Assembly (NCBI GenBank): GCA_964385055.1 | Contig: CAYLMH010000059.1 | Span: 1 to 6,126, forward strand | Source of the DNA: JACRPI01 sp964385055 | Lineage (GTDB): Archaea; Nanobdellota; Nanobdellia; Woesearchaeales; DSVV01 | DNA: 6,126 bases | Direction: 5' to 3' | In this document: positions 1 to 5,395 of the stretch, piece after piece | Layout: every line of letters begins with the position of its first letter | Position numbering within the stretch: the stretch's first letter is position 1 | The notes under the pieces: generated by a model | What the model saw: the letters and a program-made list of their open reading frames with translations, nothing else | Told to the model about the DNA's origin: nothing | The model's database searches: none | Program-made: the position numbers and the translations under genes

Positions 1-70
1 AAATTAAAGTTTTTCACAGTTCACACTATGCTATTCTTGTCATAGTAATACACACAAAGACAAGGAGAGA

Positions 71-78
71 TTTAAAGA
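71..78 (+). promoter_or_regulatory. TATA-like box upstream of the 36-codon frame
   Basis: TTTAAAGA lies with its centre 26.5 nt before the ATG at 101, the spacing expected for an archaeal TATA box driving a leaderless transcript. The region is AT-rich, so a chance match is quite possible. It matters because it would make ATG 101, and not only ATG 208, a usable start. Confidence 0.3.
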
Positions 79-100
79 AATTGGACAAAAGAAAGAGCAG

Positions 101-211
101 ATGAGACTATTTTATCATGATGAGAAAAAAGAGGATATACAAATAGTTCACCCCTTTCTCGTAACAACCATAACAAATTTTATAAAGCAACCTCTTTTCT
201 CCATTTTATGA
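101..211 (+). CDS. Possible small ORF or frameshifted N-terminus of the aminotransferase
   Basis: A 36-codon frame opens at ATG 101 and ends at TGA 209-211, sharing ATGA with the start of the aminotransferase at 208. Its product (MRLFYHDEKKED, then a hydrophobic stretch with HPFLV and NFIKQPLF) looks protein-like. The downstream aminotransferase is about 35 residues shorter than usual for its fold. One extra T in the TTTT run at 204-207 would join both frames into a protein of about 360 residues. The frame could therefore be the true N-terminus split by a frameshift or assembly error, a translationally coupled leader peptide, or chance. I do not recognise a family from 36 residues. Confidence 0.3.
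   Translation: MRLFYHDEKKEDIQIVHPFLVTTITNFIKQPLFSIL
178..185 (+). promoter_or_regulatory. TATA box for the aminotransferase-led array
   Basis: TTTATAAA is a near-perfect archaeal TATA box, centred 26.5 nt upstream of the ATG at 208. This predicts a transcript starting at or next to the A of that ATG (leaderless), and no Shine-Dalgarno sequence is seen there. The same 26.5-nt spacing recurs before the gene at 4793. Confidence 0.6.
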
Positions 212-1182
212 CCGATCTTCGATATCAGAAAGGATATAATGCTGTTGTACAGTCTGTTGCATTGTTTCGTGGAGCAGTCGCTCTAAGTGAAGGAGTACGC
301 ATAGAACAAGTCATTCCGACGTGTGGAGCAACAGGAGCATTAGATGCAATCTTTAGGACAACAGCGCTTGAACATTTCAAAGCAGGAAAGAGACCAACAG
401 CAGTTCTTGGGTATCCAGAATATTTTGACGCACAGAGACAACTTGCTTCCTCTGAATATCTTATGCATCTTGTGGACGGACCAACAGCAGGGCCATATCA
501 AACAAATGTAGTAAGGAGAAAAATCCAGGAAACAAAACCATCTGTTTTTTATGTTTCAGTACCGCATAATCCGACGGGATTTTTGCTTCCGAGAGAAGAG
601 TTGGATGCACTAATTGATGCATGTGGCGAAGAGACAAGAATAATTATTGATAAAACATTAATTCATCCAGAAGAATATCTAAGAGCTCAAGAGATAGAGC
701 AGAGACATCCTGGCAAAGACATTGTCATTGTAAACTCTTTTTCGAAAAGAAGCGGTCTTGTAAAGGAGCGAGTAGGATATCTTACAGCAACAAGAATGGA
801 AACTGTCGCAGAAATTCCATTATACGCACATAGCCCTTCCTGTAACTCAATTGAAGCTGCGATAATCGAACTGAACAGTAAAAAGTACAGAGATGCTACA
901 ATAACGGCAATAGAAAAAAATAACAGGAAAATGCAAGAGTGGAGTGCATCACACCAAGATGCAATAGCATACCACTCATCTCGTGCTAATTTTGGATTGT
1001 TAGAATTAAAAAGAATGGATGCAAGTACATGCAAAGATCTCTTAGAAGAAGAAGGAGTCTTAACGCTTTGCGGAGACGCATTACTTTTAAGAGAAGATAG
1101 ATTTCTTCGCATTGCACTTGATGAACCAAGCGAAAGTATAACTGAATTAATAGAGTCATTAGATCATATCCTTGCAGCATAA
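208..1182 (+). CDS. PLP-dependent aminotransferase, fold type I (class I/II-like)
   Basis: A cytosolic PLP enzyme of the aspartate aminotransferase superfamily, 324 residues. Visible landmarks: the cofactor-phosphate loop CGATGAL (39-45); the ring-stacking region GYPEYF (68-73); PHNPTG with the ring-contacting Asn121; Asp148, which pairs with the pyridine nitrogen; the Schiff-base lysine K180 in SFSK, followed by R188 in ERVGYL; and the carboxylate-binding R301 in FLRIAL. These imply an active enzyme acting on an amino or keto acid; the substrate cannot be read from sequence. Two oddities: the Tyr usually three residues after the PLP Asp is Leu151 (motif DKTL instead of DxAY), and the N-terminus is short for the fold, see 101-211. 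It is the first gene of the array and ends 12 nt before the deoxyhypusine synthase ATG. It resembles histidinol-phosphate aminotransferases only in general fold, so I give no symbol. Confidence 0.85.
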   Translation: MTDLRYQKGYNAVVQSVALFRGAVALSEGVRIEQVIPTCGATGALDAIFRTTALEHFKAGKRPTAVLGYPEYFDAQRQLASSEYLMHLVDGPTAGPYQTNVVRRKIQETKPSVFYVSVPHNPTGFLLPREELDALIDACGEETRIIIDKTLIHPEEYLRAQEIEQRHPGKDIVIVNSFSKRSGLVKERVGYLTATRMETVAEIPLYAHSPSCNSIEAAIIELNSKKYRDATITAIEKNNRKMQEWSASHQDAIAYHSSRANFGLLELKRMDASTCKDLLEEEGVLTLCGDALLLREDRFLRIALDEPSESITELIESLDHILAA

Positions 1183-1185
1183 CGC

Positions 1186-1189
1186 GTGA
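1186..1189 (+). promoter_or_regulatory. Shine-Dalgarno core of deoxyhypusine synthase
   Basis: GTGA lies 9 nt (first base to first base) before the ATG at 1195. It matches the GGTGATC part of the usual complement to the 16S rRNA 3' end. The GTG could be mistaken for a start codon, but the same spacing recurs before the other genes of the array, which favours a ribosome-binding role. Confidence 0.45.
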
Positions 1190-1194
1190 GAACA

Positions 1195-2211
1195 ATGCCA
1201 GAAGCACCAAAAGAATACAAAGATCAGAAAATCTACAATGTAGCTCCTGCTCCAGATGTTGAACATCTTCCAAAAGTCAGAGGATATGATTTTGAAAAGC
1301 CATTTAATATCAACGAATTCCTGAAGAGTTACGGTACAACAGGATTTCAGGCAGCGCATCTTGCAAGAGCAATGGACATTGTCGAAGAAATGAGAAAAGA
1401 AAACGCGACGATTTTTCTCGGCTACACAAGTAACATGGTCACTTCTGGAATCAGAGAAGTCATTAAATTTTTAGTCAAACACAAAATGGTGCATGTCCTC
1501 GTCACCACAGCAGGCGGTATAGAAGAAGATATGATCAAATGCCTCAAGCCATTCGCAGTTGGGATTTTCAATGTCAGCGGCAGAAGCATGTATGAAAAAG
1601 GAATTAACAGAACAGGAAATATTTTCATTCCAAATGACCGCTACTTGTATTTTGAAAAATTTATCAATCCATTTTTAGACAGACTCTATAAAGAGCAAAA
1701 AGAGAAAAATATCACTCACACGACAAGCGATATTTGCAGAGAGTTAGGAAAAGAAATCGCGAGCGAACAAAATCATGAAGACTCTATTTTATATTGGGCA
1801 GCAAAAAACAACATCCCTGTATTTTGTCCAGCAATAACAGATGGATCGTTTGGTGACCTTGTGTATTTCATGAAACAGCGACATCCTGATTTCAAGATTG
1901 AAATCTCAGGAGACACAAAAAAGATTGTGGATCTTGCGCTTAACGCAGAAAAATCAGGTACAATTATTTTAGGCGCAGGCGTTGCGAAGCATTACATCCT
2001 CAACGCAAACATTTTCCGTGACGGCGCAGAATATGCGGTTTATATTAATACAGCAGATGAGTTTGATGGATCAGATTCAGGTGCAATGACAGAAGAAGCA
2101 ATTACATGGGGGAAAATTAAAGCAAACGGCCAGCATGTCAAAGTGCATGGTGACGCGACGATTATTTTCCCGTTGTTAGTTGCGGGCACGTTTGGAAAGA
2201 AGATAGAGTAA
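1195..2211 (+). CDS. dys: Deoxyhypusine synthase
   Basis: An NAD-dependent cytosolic enzyme that moves the aminobutyl group of spermidine onto one lysine of translation factor aIF5A, the first step of hypusine formation. The 338-residue product shows the family blocks in order: GTTGFQA, FLGYTSNMVTSGIRE, VTTAGGIEEDMIKCL, GINRTGN, PVFCPAITDGSFGD, AKHYILNAN, YINTADEFDGSDSGA, ITWGKI and DATIIFPLLV. K307 in WGK corresponds to human DHPS Lys329, the residue that forms the enzyme-imine intermediate, and H266 lies in the conserved KH block. All catalytic blocks are present and the length is normal, so it should be active; it closely resembles the eukaryotic enzyme. ATG 1195 is preferred over GTG 1186 because the GTGA serves better as a Shine-Dalgarno core; the GTG would add three residues (MRT). 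It follows the aminotransferase closely and is probably cotranscribed with it. Confidence 0.97.
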   Translation: MPEAPKEYKDQKIYNVAPAPDVEHLPKVRGYDFEKPFNINEFLKSYGTTGFQAAHLARAMDIVEEMRKENATIFLGYTSNMVTSGIREVIKFLVKHKMVHVLVTTAGGIEEDMIKCLKPFAVGIFNVSGRSMYEKGINRTGNIFIPNDRYLYFEKFINPFLDRLYKEQKEKNITHTTSDICRELGKEIASEQNHEDSILYWAAKNNIPVFCPAITDGSFGDLVYFMKQRHPDFKIEISGDTKKIVDLALNAEKSGTIILGAGVAKHYILNANIFRDGAEYAVYINTADEFDGSDSGAMTEEAITWGKIKANGQHVKVHGDATIIFPLLVAGTFGKKIE

Positions 2212-2224
2212 AAGAAACAAAAAA

Positions 2225-2230
2225 GTGATG
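2225..2230 (+). promoter_or_regulatory. Shine-Dalgarno GTGATG before the pseudophosphatase gene
   Basis: GTGATG is followed by exactly four bases and then the ATG at 2235. The identical hexamer with the identical spacing precedes the next gene at 2803. GTGAT can pair with AUCAC near the 3' end of 16S rRNA. Confidence 0.5.
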
Positions 2231-2234
2231 AAAA

Positions 2235-2792
2235 ATGAAAATATACTTATTACGAGCACAAGAAACAATATGGCAACAACAAGGACTACTTGTTGGTGCA
2301 GCAAGCGTTGCATTAAGTGAAAGAGGAAGAAGCGATGCAGATGCACTTGCAACATTCTTTGACCGTGTCAAACTCGCTGCGGTATATACTTCACCTGTAG
2401 AGCAAGCAAGAGATACAGCAGAGCGGGTAACAAGAAAGCGATATGAAATCCGAGACGCGGCGTTACTGTATGAGCAATGCTTTGGACGACTGGACGGACA
2501 ATTATATGCAGAATTCCTGAGAGAAGAAAGAAGACAAAGAGCATTATGGGAAGGCGCAAGAAATGACTTTATTATCAAAGATGGAGATAAAGATTCTATT
2601 GCAGAATCATACGAGCAAATGAGGAGTCGAGTAATAAGAAATTTTAGAGAGATTATCGAACAACATTCTAATTTAGATGAATTGTTGCTCGTATCGCACA
2701 ATGGACCAATCACCGTAATAACAAATGAAAACCGATTCCTCAACATAAAAAGAGAAGCAAAGGGATTAGAAATAGTGACATATGAGAAATGA
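2235..2792 (+). CDS. Histidine phosphatase superfamily protein, probably catalytically dead
   Basis: A 185-residue protein with the phosphoglycerate-mutase-like (histidine phosphatase) fold. The family's phosphate-accepting RHG motif near the N-terminus reads R7-A8-Q9 (LLRAQET), so the nucleophilic histidine is Ala. The second active-site arginine, expected in YTSxxxRAxxTA, is Gln57. Glu80 (YEQCFG) and the second histidine H155 (LLLVSHNGP) remain. Residues 1-88 align without gaps to the intact paralog encoded at 4793-5359 (39 of 88 identical), which has H8 and R57 at these positions. Loss of both residues while the fold and frame are kept suggests a pseudoenzyme that binds a ligand or partner; activity by another route cannot be excluded. 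It starts 23 nt after dys and ends 10 nt before the next gene, so it is probably cotranscribed with both. Confidence 0.85.
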   Translation: MKIYLLRAQETIWQQQGLLVGAASVALSERGRSDADALATFFDRVKLAAVYTSPVEQARDTAERVTRKRYEIRDAALLYEQCFGRLDGQLYAEFLREERRQRALWEGARNDFIIKDGDKDSIAESYEQMRSRVIRNFREIIEQHSNLDELLLVSHNGPITVITNENRFLNIKREAKGLEIVTYEK

Positions 2793-2798
2793 GTGATG
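2793..2798 (+). promoter_or_regulatory. Shine-Dalgarno GTGATG before the coiled-coil gene
   Basis: The hexamer begins directly after the TGA stop of the upstream gene and is followed by four bases and ATG 2803. Hexamer and spacing equal those at 2225-2230, supporting this start and coupled translation. Confidence 0.5.
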
Positions 2799-2802
2799 AC
2801 AC

Positions 2803-3459
2803 ATGGTAAAACAATATGACAGAAGCAAACTAGAACAATTTGTTCAAGAGTGTTTAAAATGGGAGAGAATCCAGAGAGTAGAAGGAATTCTTGCTGCACA
2901 TTGGCGTGTTGCGCAGGAAAATGCGCCATACACCGACGTAGTTGCGCTTGTTGATATGGAAGATTTTACAAGAGCATACCAAGATATAAGGAAAGATCAA
3001 GAAACAGTTGCAGGAGTATTAGAAATTGCAGTCCAAATTGGGTACGGTCCTCAAGCAGTAAGTAAACCTGAAGTAGGAATATTAACGAAAGAAGAAGGAG
3101 TTAAAAGGCATGTTAGAACTATGTTAGAAGGCCTTTATGAAGAACTAAATAGAGCAGCAGAAACAGGAATATATGAAGAAATAAAATTGTACGCAGAGAG
3201 CCTACTTGGTGTTGCAGATCTTACGTTAAGACCGAATCCTGAATTCCATGATTTGTTAGAAGAAGCGCTTCAAAGAACACAAAACGCGTATCGAGTGTAT
3301 GTAGCAAAAGCAGAAGAAGAAGAAAGAAAAGCAATAGACAATGATTTTGTGGAACTTGCTGATAAATATCAAAGAGAGCTTGAAGATGCACAAAAAGAAA
3401 TAAGAACGCTAGGAAAAATTCTCAGACAACTCCAGTATAAGAAAGGAACACAAGAATAA
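2803..3459 (+). CDS. Uncharacterised helical protein with C-terminal coiled coil
   Basis: I do not recognise this 218-residue protein. It is rich in Glu, Lys, Arg, Gln and Ala, has one cysteine (C17), and shows no signal peptide or membrane segment, so it should be cytosolic and mostly alpha-helical. The N-terminal part (about 1-60) has helix-like amphipathic stretches (KLEQFVQECLKWERIQRVEG). A central section holds a Gly/Pro-containing turn (QIGYGPQAVSKPEVG, about 78-92). From about 160 to 210 it is highly charged with coiled-coil character (KAEEEERKA, KYQRELEDAQKEI), ending in a basic tail. It lies between the pseudophosphatase and the membrane JAMM-like gene with very short gaps, so an adaptor or scaffold role for these neighbours is possible but only inferred. 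Of its 16 Arg codons, 14 are AGA/AGG, in contrast to EF-2. Confidence 0.8.
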   Translation: MVKQYDRSKLEQFVQECLKWERIQRVEGILAAHWRVAQENAPYTDVVALVDMEDFTRAYQDIRKDQETVAGVLEIAVQIGYGPQAVSKPEVGILTKEEGVKRHVRTMLEGLYEELNRAAETGIYEEIKLYAESLLGVADLTLRPNPEFHDLLEEALQRTQNAYRVYVAKAEEEERKAIDNDFVELADKYQRELEDAQKEIRTLGKILRQLQYKKGTQE

Positions 3460-3463
3460 AGAA

Positions 3464-3466
3464 GTG
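3464..3466 (+). promoter_or_regulatory. Probable Shine-Dalgarno GTG for the membrane JAMM-like gene
   Basis: A GTG lies 9 nt (first base to first base) before the ATG at 3473, the same offset as GTGA before dys. It is a weaker match (GTGCTT). Alternative starts are this GTG itself (three more residues) or the ATG at 3470. Confidence 0.3.
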
Positions 3467-3472
3467 CTTATG

Positions 3473-4258
3473 ATGTTGAATTCCGAGCAACGAAGAAATC
3501 TAGGGAGAGCAGTCCTTATTTACGACCTTCTCACGGTGACAGTCGCAGGAACAATTCTTCTTCCTCACTGTGCGAATAAAGAAGAAACAACAGAAAGCGC
3601 AATCGAGACAAAGAAAGAAGAAAGACAAGAAGGAAAAGCACAACAATCAGAAGAAGAAAATCTCGAACAAGTTCTCTATAATTTTCCATACTTTCATGAG
3701 CAGCAACTTCGCGAGAATGCAGAGAAGAATTGTCTCGAAGAAATCTGGATTTATGATGGAAGAGAATGGTATGATGTGACAAAATACGCAGCAGAGACAT
3801 TTGCAATTATGGATAAGAAGAAAGTAGAAGAAGTGATGAAAAAGAACAAAAGAAAAACAATATACATGTACCATACACATCCTGCAACTGCATGGGAAAT
3901 TTTTCCTCCATCAGACGCAGATCTTTTCACCCACGACAGATGGAAAAAAGAATCGCAAAGAAGGTACGGATTTGTTGTTTCAAGAATCGTTGATCCTCAA
4001 GGAGTTTGGGAATATGACACAGGATTTGCGCAAAGAGAACAACCAATGATGAAGATAATGGTTGATTTAGTTGTGGACAGAAGAGAAAATCCTTATAGTA
4101 AACTTGCAGAACCTGTTGAACAAGCACTTCTGGATACAGCATTTCAACCGCGAGAAGTACAAGTAGAAGTGTTGAAGGAAGTGTATAGAAGTGCAGGAGT
4201 TTCTATAAAATTTACAACGTACAAACGAGCAGAAACACTTGATATTAAATGGGAATGA
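3473..4258 (+). CDS. Putative membrane-anchored protein with JAMM/JAB-like metal-binding motif
   Basis: A 261-residue protein in three parts. Residues 13-31 are hydrophobic (AVLIYDLLTVTVAGTILLP) after three arginines, consistent with a signal anchor or uncleaved signal peptide with the C-terminus outside. Residues about 36-68 form a low-complexity Glu/Lys/Gln linker. The remainder is a globular domain with YHTHP (H134, H136) followed by PPSDAD (S147, D150). H-x-H-P...S-x-x-D is the zinc motif of JAMM/JAB isopeptidases and related hydrolases. Here ten residues separate the second His from Ser, against seven in the canonical motif. E89 or E90 (CLEEIWIY) could be the upstream catalytic Glu. The Cys33 context (LPHC) is a poor lipobox. 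It follows the coiled-coil gene by 13 nt. Family membership is a motif-based inference; substrate unknown. Confidence 0.75.
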   Translation: MLNSEQRRNLGRAVLIYDLLTVTVAGTILLPHCANKEETTESAIETKKEERQEGKAQQSEEENLEQVLYNFPYFHEQQLRENAEKNCLEEIWIYDGREWYDVTKYAAETFAIMDKKKVEEVMKKNKRKTIYMYHTHPATAWEIFPPSDADLFTHDRWKKESQRRYGFVVSRIVDPQGVWEYDTGFAQREQPMMKIMVDLVVDRRENPYSKLAEPVEQALLDTAFQPREVQVEVLKEVYRSAGVSIKFTTYKRAETLDIKWE

Positions 4259-4292
4259 GATTTATTTCTGCTGTTCTCCAAGAAGCAAAACC

Positions 4293-4300
4293 ATTAAAAA
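4293..4300 (+). promoter_or_regulatory. Weak TATA-like box for the small phosphatase gene
   Basis: ATTAAAAA lies about 25-26 nt before ATG 4322, inside the 63-nt gap after the membrane JAMM-like gene. It suggests a separate leaderless transcript. The gap is A-rich, so this is only suggestive. Confidence 0.3.
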
Positions 4301-4321
4301 CAAAAACAACACAAAGAGTGT

Positions 4322-4747
4322 ATGAAACACGTCTTTGTCCTTCGTCATGCGCAAAAGAATCTTCTCACTGGCGGGATTACAAAAAAAGGAGAAGAAGAAT
4401 GCGCAATGATTGGAAAACTTCTCCCTGAGTTTGCCATCACAATTTCATCACCTCGAAAACGATGTAGTGAAACAGCAAAATTAATTGTGAATCATGATCC
4501 AAAAATAGAAAAAGACGCAGACATTGAATATGATTCTGGAACAGAACTTGCGCAATTAATCCGCAACACCATAAAAAGATTGCAAGATGGGCAAAACGCG
4601 CTCATTATCACGCATGGACCATGTCTTGAACCAGCGTACGCATTGCTGCAAAACAAAATTCCGTTACAAGAATCTATTCATTTTCGTTCTTTGGAAGGAT
4701 TTATTGTTGATGAAAAGAAGAGAGTGAAATTATTTGTGCGCGATTGA
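4322..4747 (+). CDS. Small histidine phosphatase (SixA-like size), RHA motif
   Basis: A compact 141-residue member of the histidine phosphatase superfamily. The N-terminus begins directly with the catalytic strand: LRHAQK (R8, H9), with RHA in place of RHG, a variant also known in the small SixA-like branch. The second arginine is R47 in SSPRKRCSETA and the second histidine is H98 in LIITHGPC, so the catalytic core is intact. The length matches SixA-type phosphohistidine phosphatases rather than phosphoglycerate mutases. Substrate is unknown: phosphohistidine proteins or small phosphate esters are both possible. No signal peptide, so cytosolic. It follows a 63-nt gap and precedes the second phosphatase gene by 45 nt. 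ATG 4322 is the natural start because the family's first beta strand begins there. Confidence 0.85.
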   Translation: MKHVFVLRHAQKNLLTGGITKKGEEECAMIGKLLPEFAITISSPRKRCSETAKLIVNHDPKIEKDADIEYDSGTELAQLIRNTIKRLQDGQNALIITHGPCLEPAYALLQNKIPLQESIHFRSLEGFIVDEKKRVKLFVRD

Positions 4748-4762
4748 AAATAAGTCAATATC

Positions 4763-4770
4763 ATTATAAG
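4763..4770 (+). promoter_or_regulatory. TATA box for the larger active phosphatase gene
   Basis: ATTATAAG is centred 26.5 nt before ATG 4793, exactly the spacing found at 178-185 for ATG 208. It is only 2-9 nt before ATG 4772, so a transcript driven from it would begin downstream of that codon. This favours the 4793 start. Confidence 0.5.
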
Positions 4771-4792
4771 GATGAGTTCGTTCCCAACAGGA

Positions 4793-5359
4793 ATGAAAAT
4801 TCATCTGTTTCGTCATGGACAAACGTCGTGGAATAAACAAGCACTTCTCCAAGGGCAGACAAATATTCCATTAGACGAAATAGGAAAACAACAAGCAGAT
4901 GCCCTCGCTTCTTATTTTGCAGCATTGCAACTTGCTGCAGTGTATACCTCTGGTTTGGTACGAGCACAAGAAACTGCGCAACGTGCAACACAAAACTCTT
5001 ATCCTATTATCACTGTTCCTTATTTTAATGAGAGAAGTTTTGGAGTTCTTGAAGGAAAACCGATTAGAGAGCTTATGGCTGATCTCAAAGCACAATTACG
5101 AGATCCTTTATATTGTCCAGAAAAAGGAGAATCTCACGCAATGATGGAACAGCGAGTTCGGGAAGGAATAGAAAAGATTGTTGCATCTCATACTCCAGAA
5201 GATGAAATTGCGATTTTCGGACACAAAGGAACAAACTTTCACATCCTTAAAAGACTCATTGGCCTTGAACAGGCACGACAGTATCGCGCAGGAGAAAATT
5301 GTACTGGTGTTCTTTTGCAGTATGCTAAAGAGTGGTCTGTTGAACGGACTATTCCATAA
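4793..5359 (+). CDS. Histidine phosphatase (phosphoglycerate mutase-like), intact active site
   Basis: A 188-residue cytosolic member of the histidine phosphatase superfamily with a full catalytic set: R7-H8-G9 (LFRHGQT), R57 (YTSGLVRAQETA), E80 (NERSFG) and H144 (IFGHKG). Size and motifs match the broad group of cofactor-independent small phosphatases related to PhoE, CobC and GpmB. The substrate cannot be chosen from sequence. Start choice: ATG 4772 would add seven residues (MSSFPTG), but the paralog at 2235 starts with the matching MKIY, and the TATA box at 4763-4770 would start transcription at about 4793. Ungapped similarity to the product of 2235-2792 over residues 1-88 indicates a duplication after which only this copy kept catalysis. 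The gene converges on EF-2 with a 36-nt gap. Confidence 0.88.
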   Translation: MKIHLFRHGQTSWNKQALLQGQTNIPLDEIGKQQADALASYFAALQLAAVYTSGLVRAQETAQRATQNSYPIITVPYFNERSFGVLEGKPIRELMADLKAQLRDPLYCPEKGESHAMMEQRVREGIEKIVASHTPEDEIAIFGHKGTNFHILKRLIGLEQARQYRAGENCTGVLLQYAKEWSVERTIP

Positions 5360-5360
5360 G

Positions 5361-5390
5361 AAAAAGGATCAAAAAGAAAAAAGAAAAAAA
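5361..5390 (-). terminator. Oligo-T transcription terminator for EF-2
   Basis: Read on the minus strand, the gap just after the EF-2 stop codon contains four T-runs (7, 6, 5 and 5 T) separated by single C or GATCC. U-rich tracts without a hairpin are typical archaeal termination signals. The position, within about 35 nt of the EF-2 stop, fits. No comparable T-tract follows the plus-strand gene. Confidence 0.6.
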
Positions 5391-5395
5391 TCTGC

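Noticed and set aside
204..211. Programmed -1 frameshift between the 36-codon frame and the aminotransferase
   Set aside because: The site reads CATTTTA, not a proper X XXY YYZ heptamer, and no stimulatory structure is evident. A lost base or independent start is more likely.
687..1112. Minus-strand open frame (141 codons) within the aminotransferase
   Set aside because: The plus-strand protein has conserved PLP residues throughout this stretch; the reverse translation is a Leu/Ser-rich shadow.
208..1182. Naming the aminotransferase as histidinol-phosphate aminotransferase
   Set aside because: Only fold-level PLP landmarks are shared, the DxAY tyrosine is missing and no histidine-pathway genes are nearby.
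2162..2929. Long minus-strand open frame (255 codons) opposite the pseudophosphatase gene
   Set aside because: It is antisense to a gene with clear superfamily similarity, spans two gene junctions and its Ser/Leu/Cys-rich translation has no recognisable motif. The AGA-rich opposite strand has few stops in reverse.
3566..3580. Lipoprotein lipobox at Cys33 of the membrane JAMM-like protein
   Set aside because: The residues before Cys are L-P-H, which do not fit the [LVI][ASTVI][GAS]C pattern, so a signal anchor is the simpler reading.
3570..3779. Lys-rich plus-strand frame inside the membrane JAMM-like gene
   Set aside because: It arises from the purine-rich linker read out of frame and has no start signal; the gene frame continues through to the HTHP motif.
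4259..4285. Terminator after the membrane JAMM-like gene
   Set aside because: The stretch TTTATTTCTGCTGTTCTCC has no long T-run or hairpin, so support is too thin to annotate.
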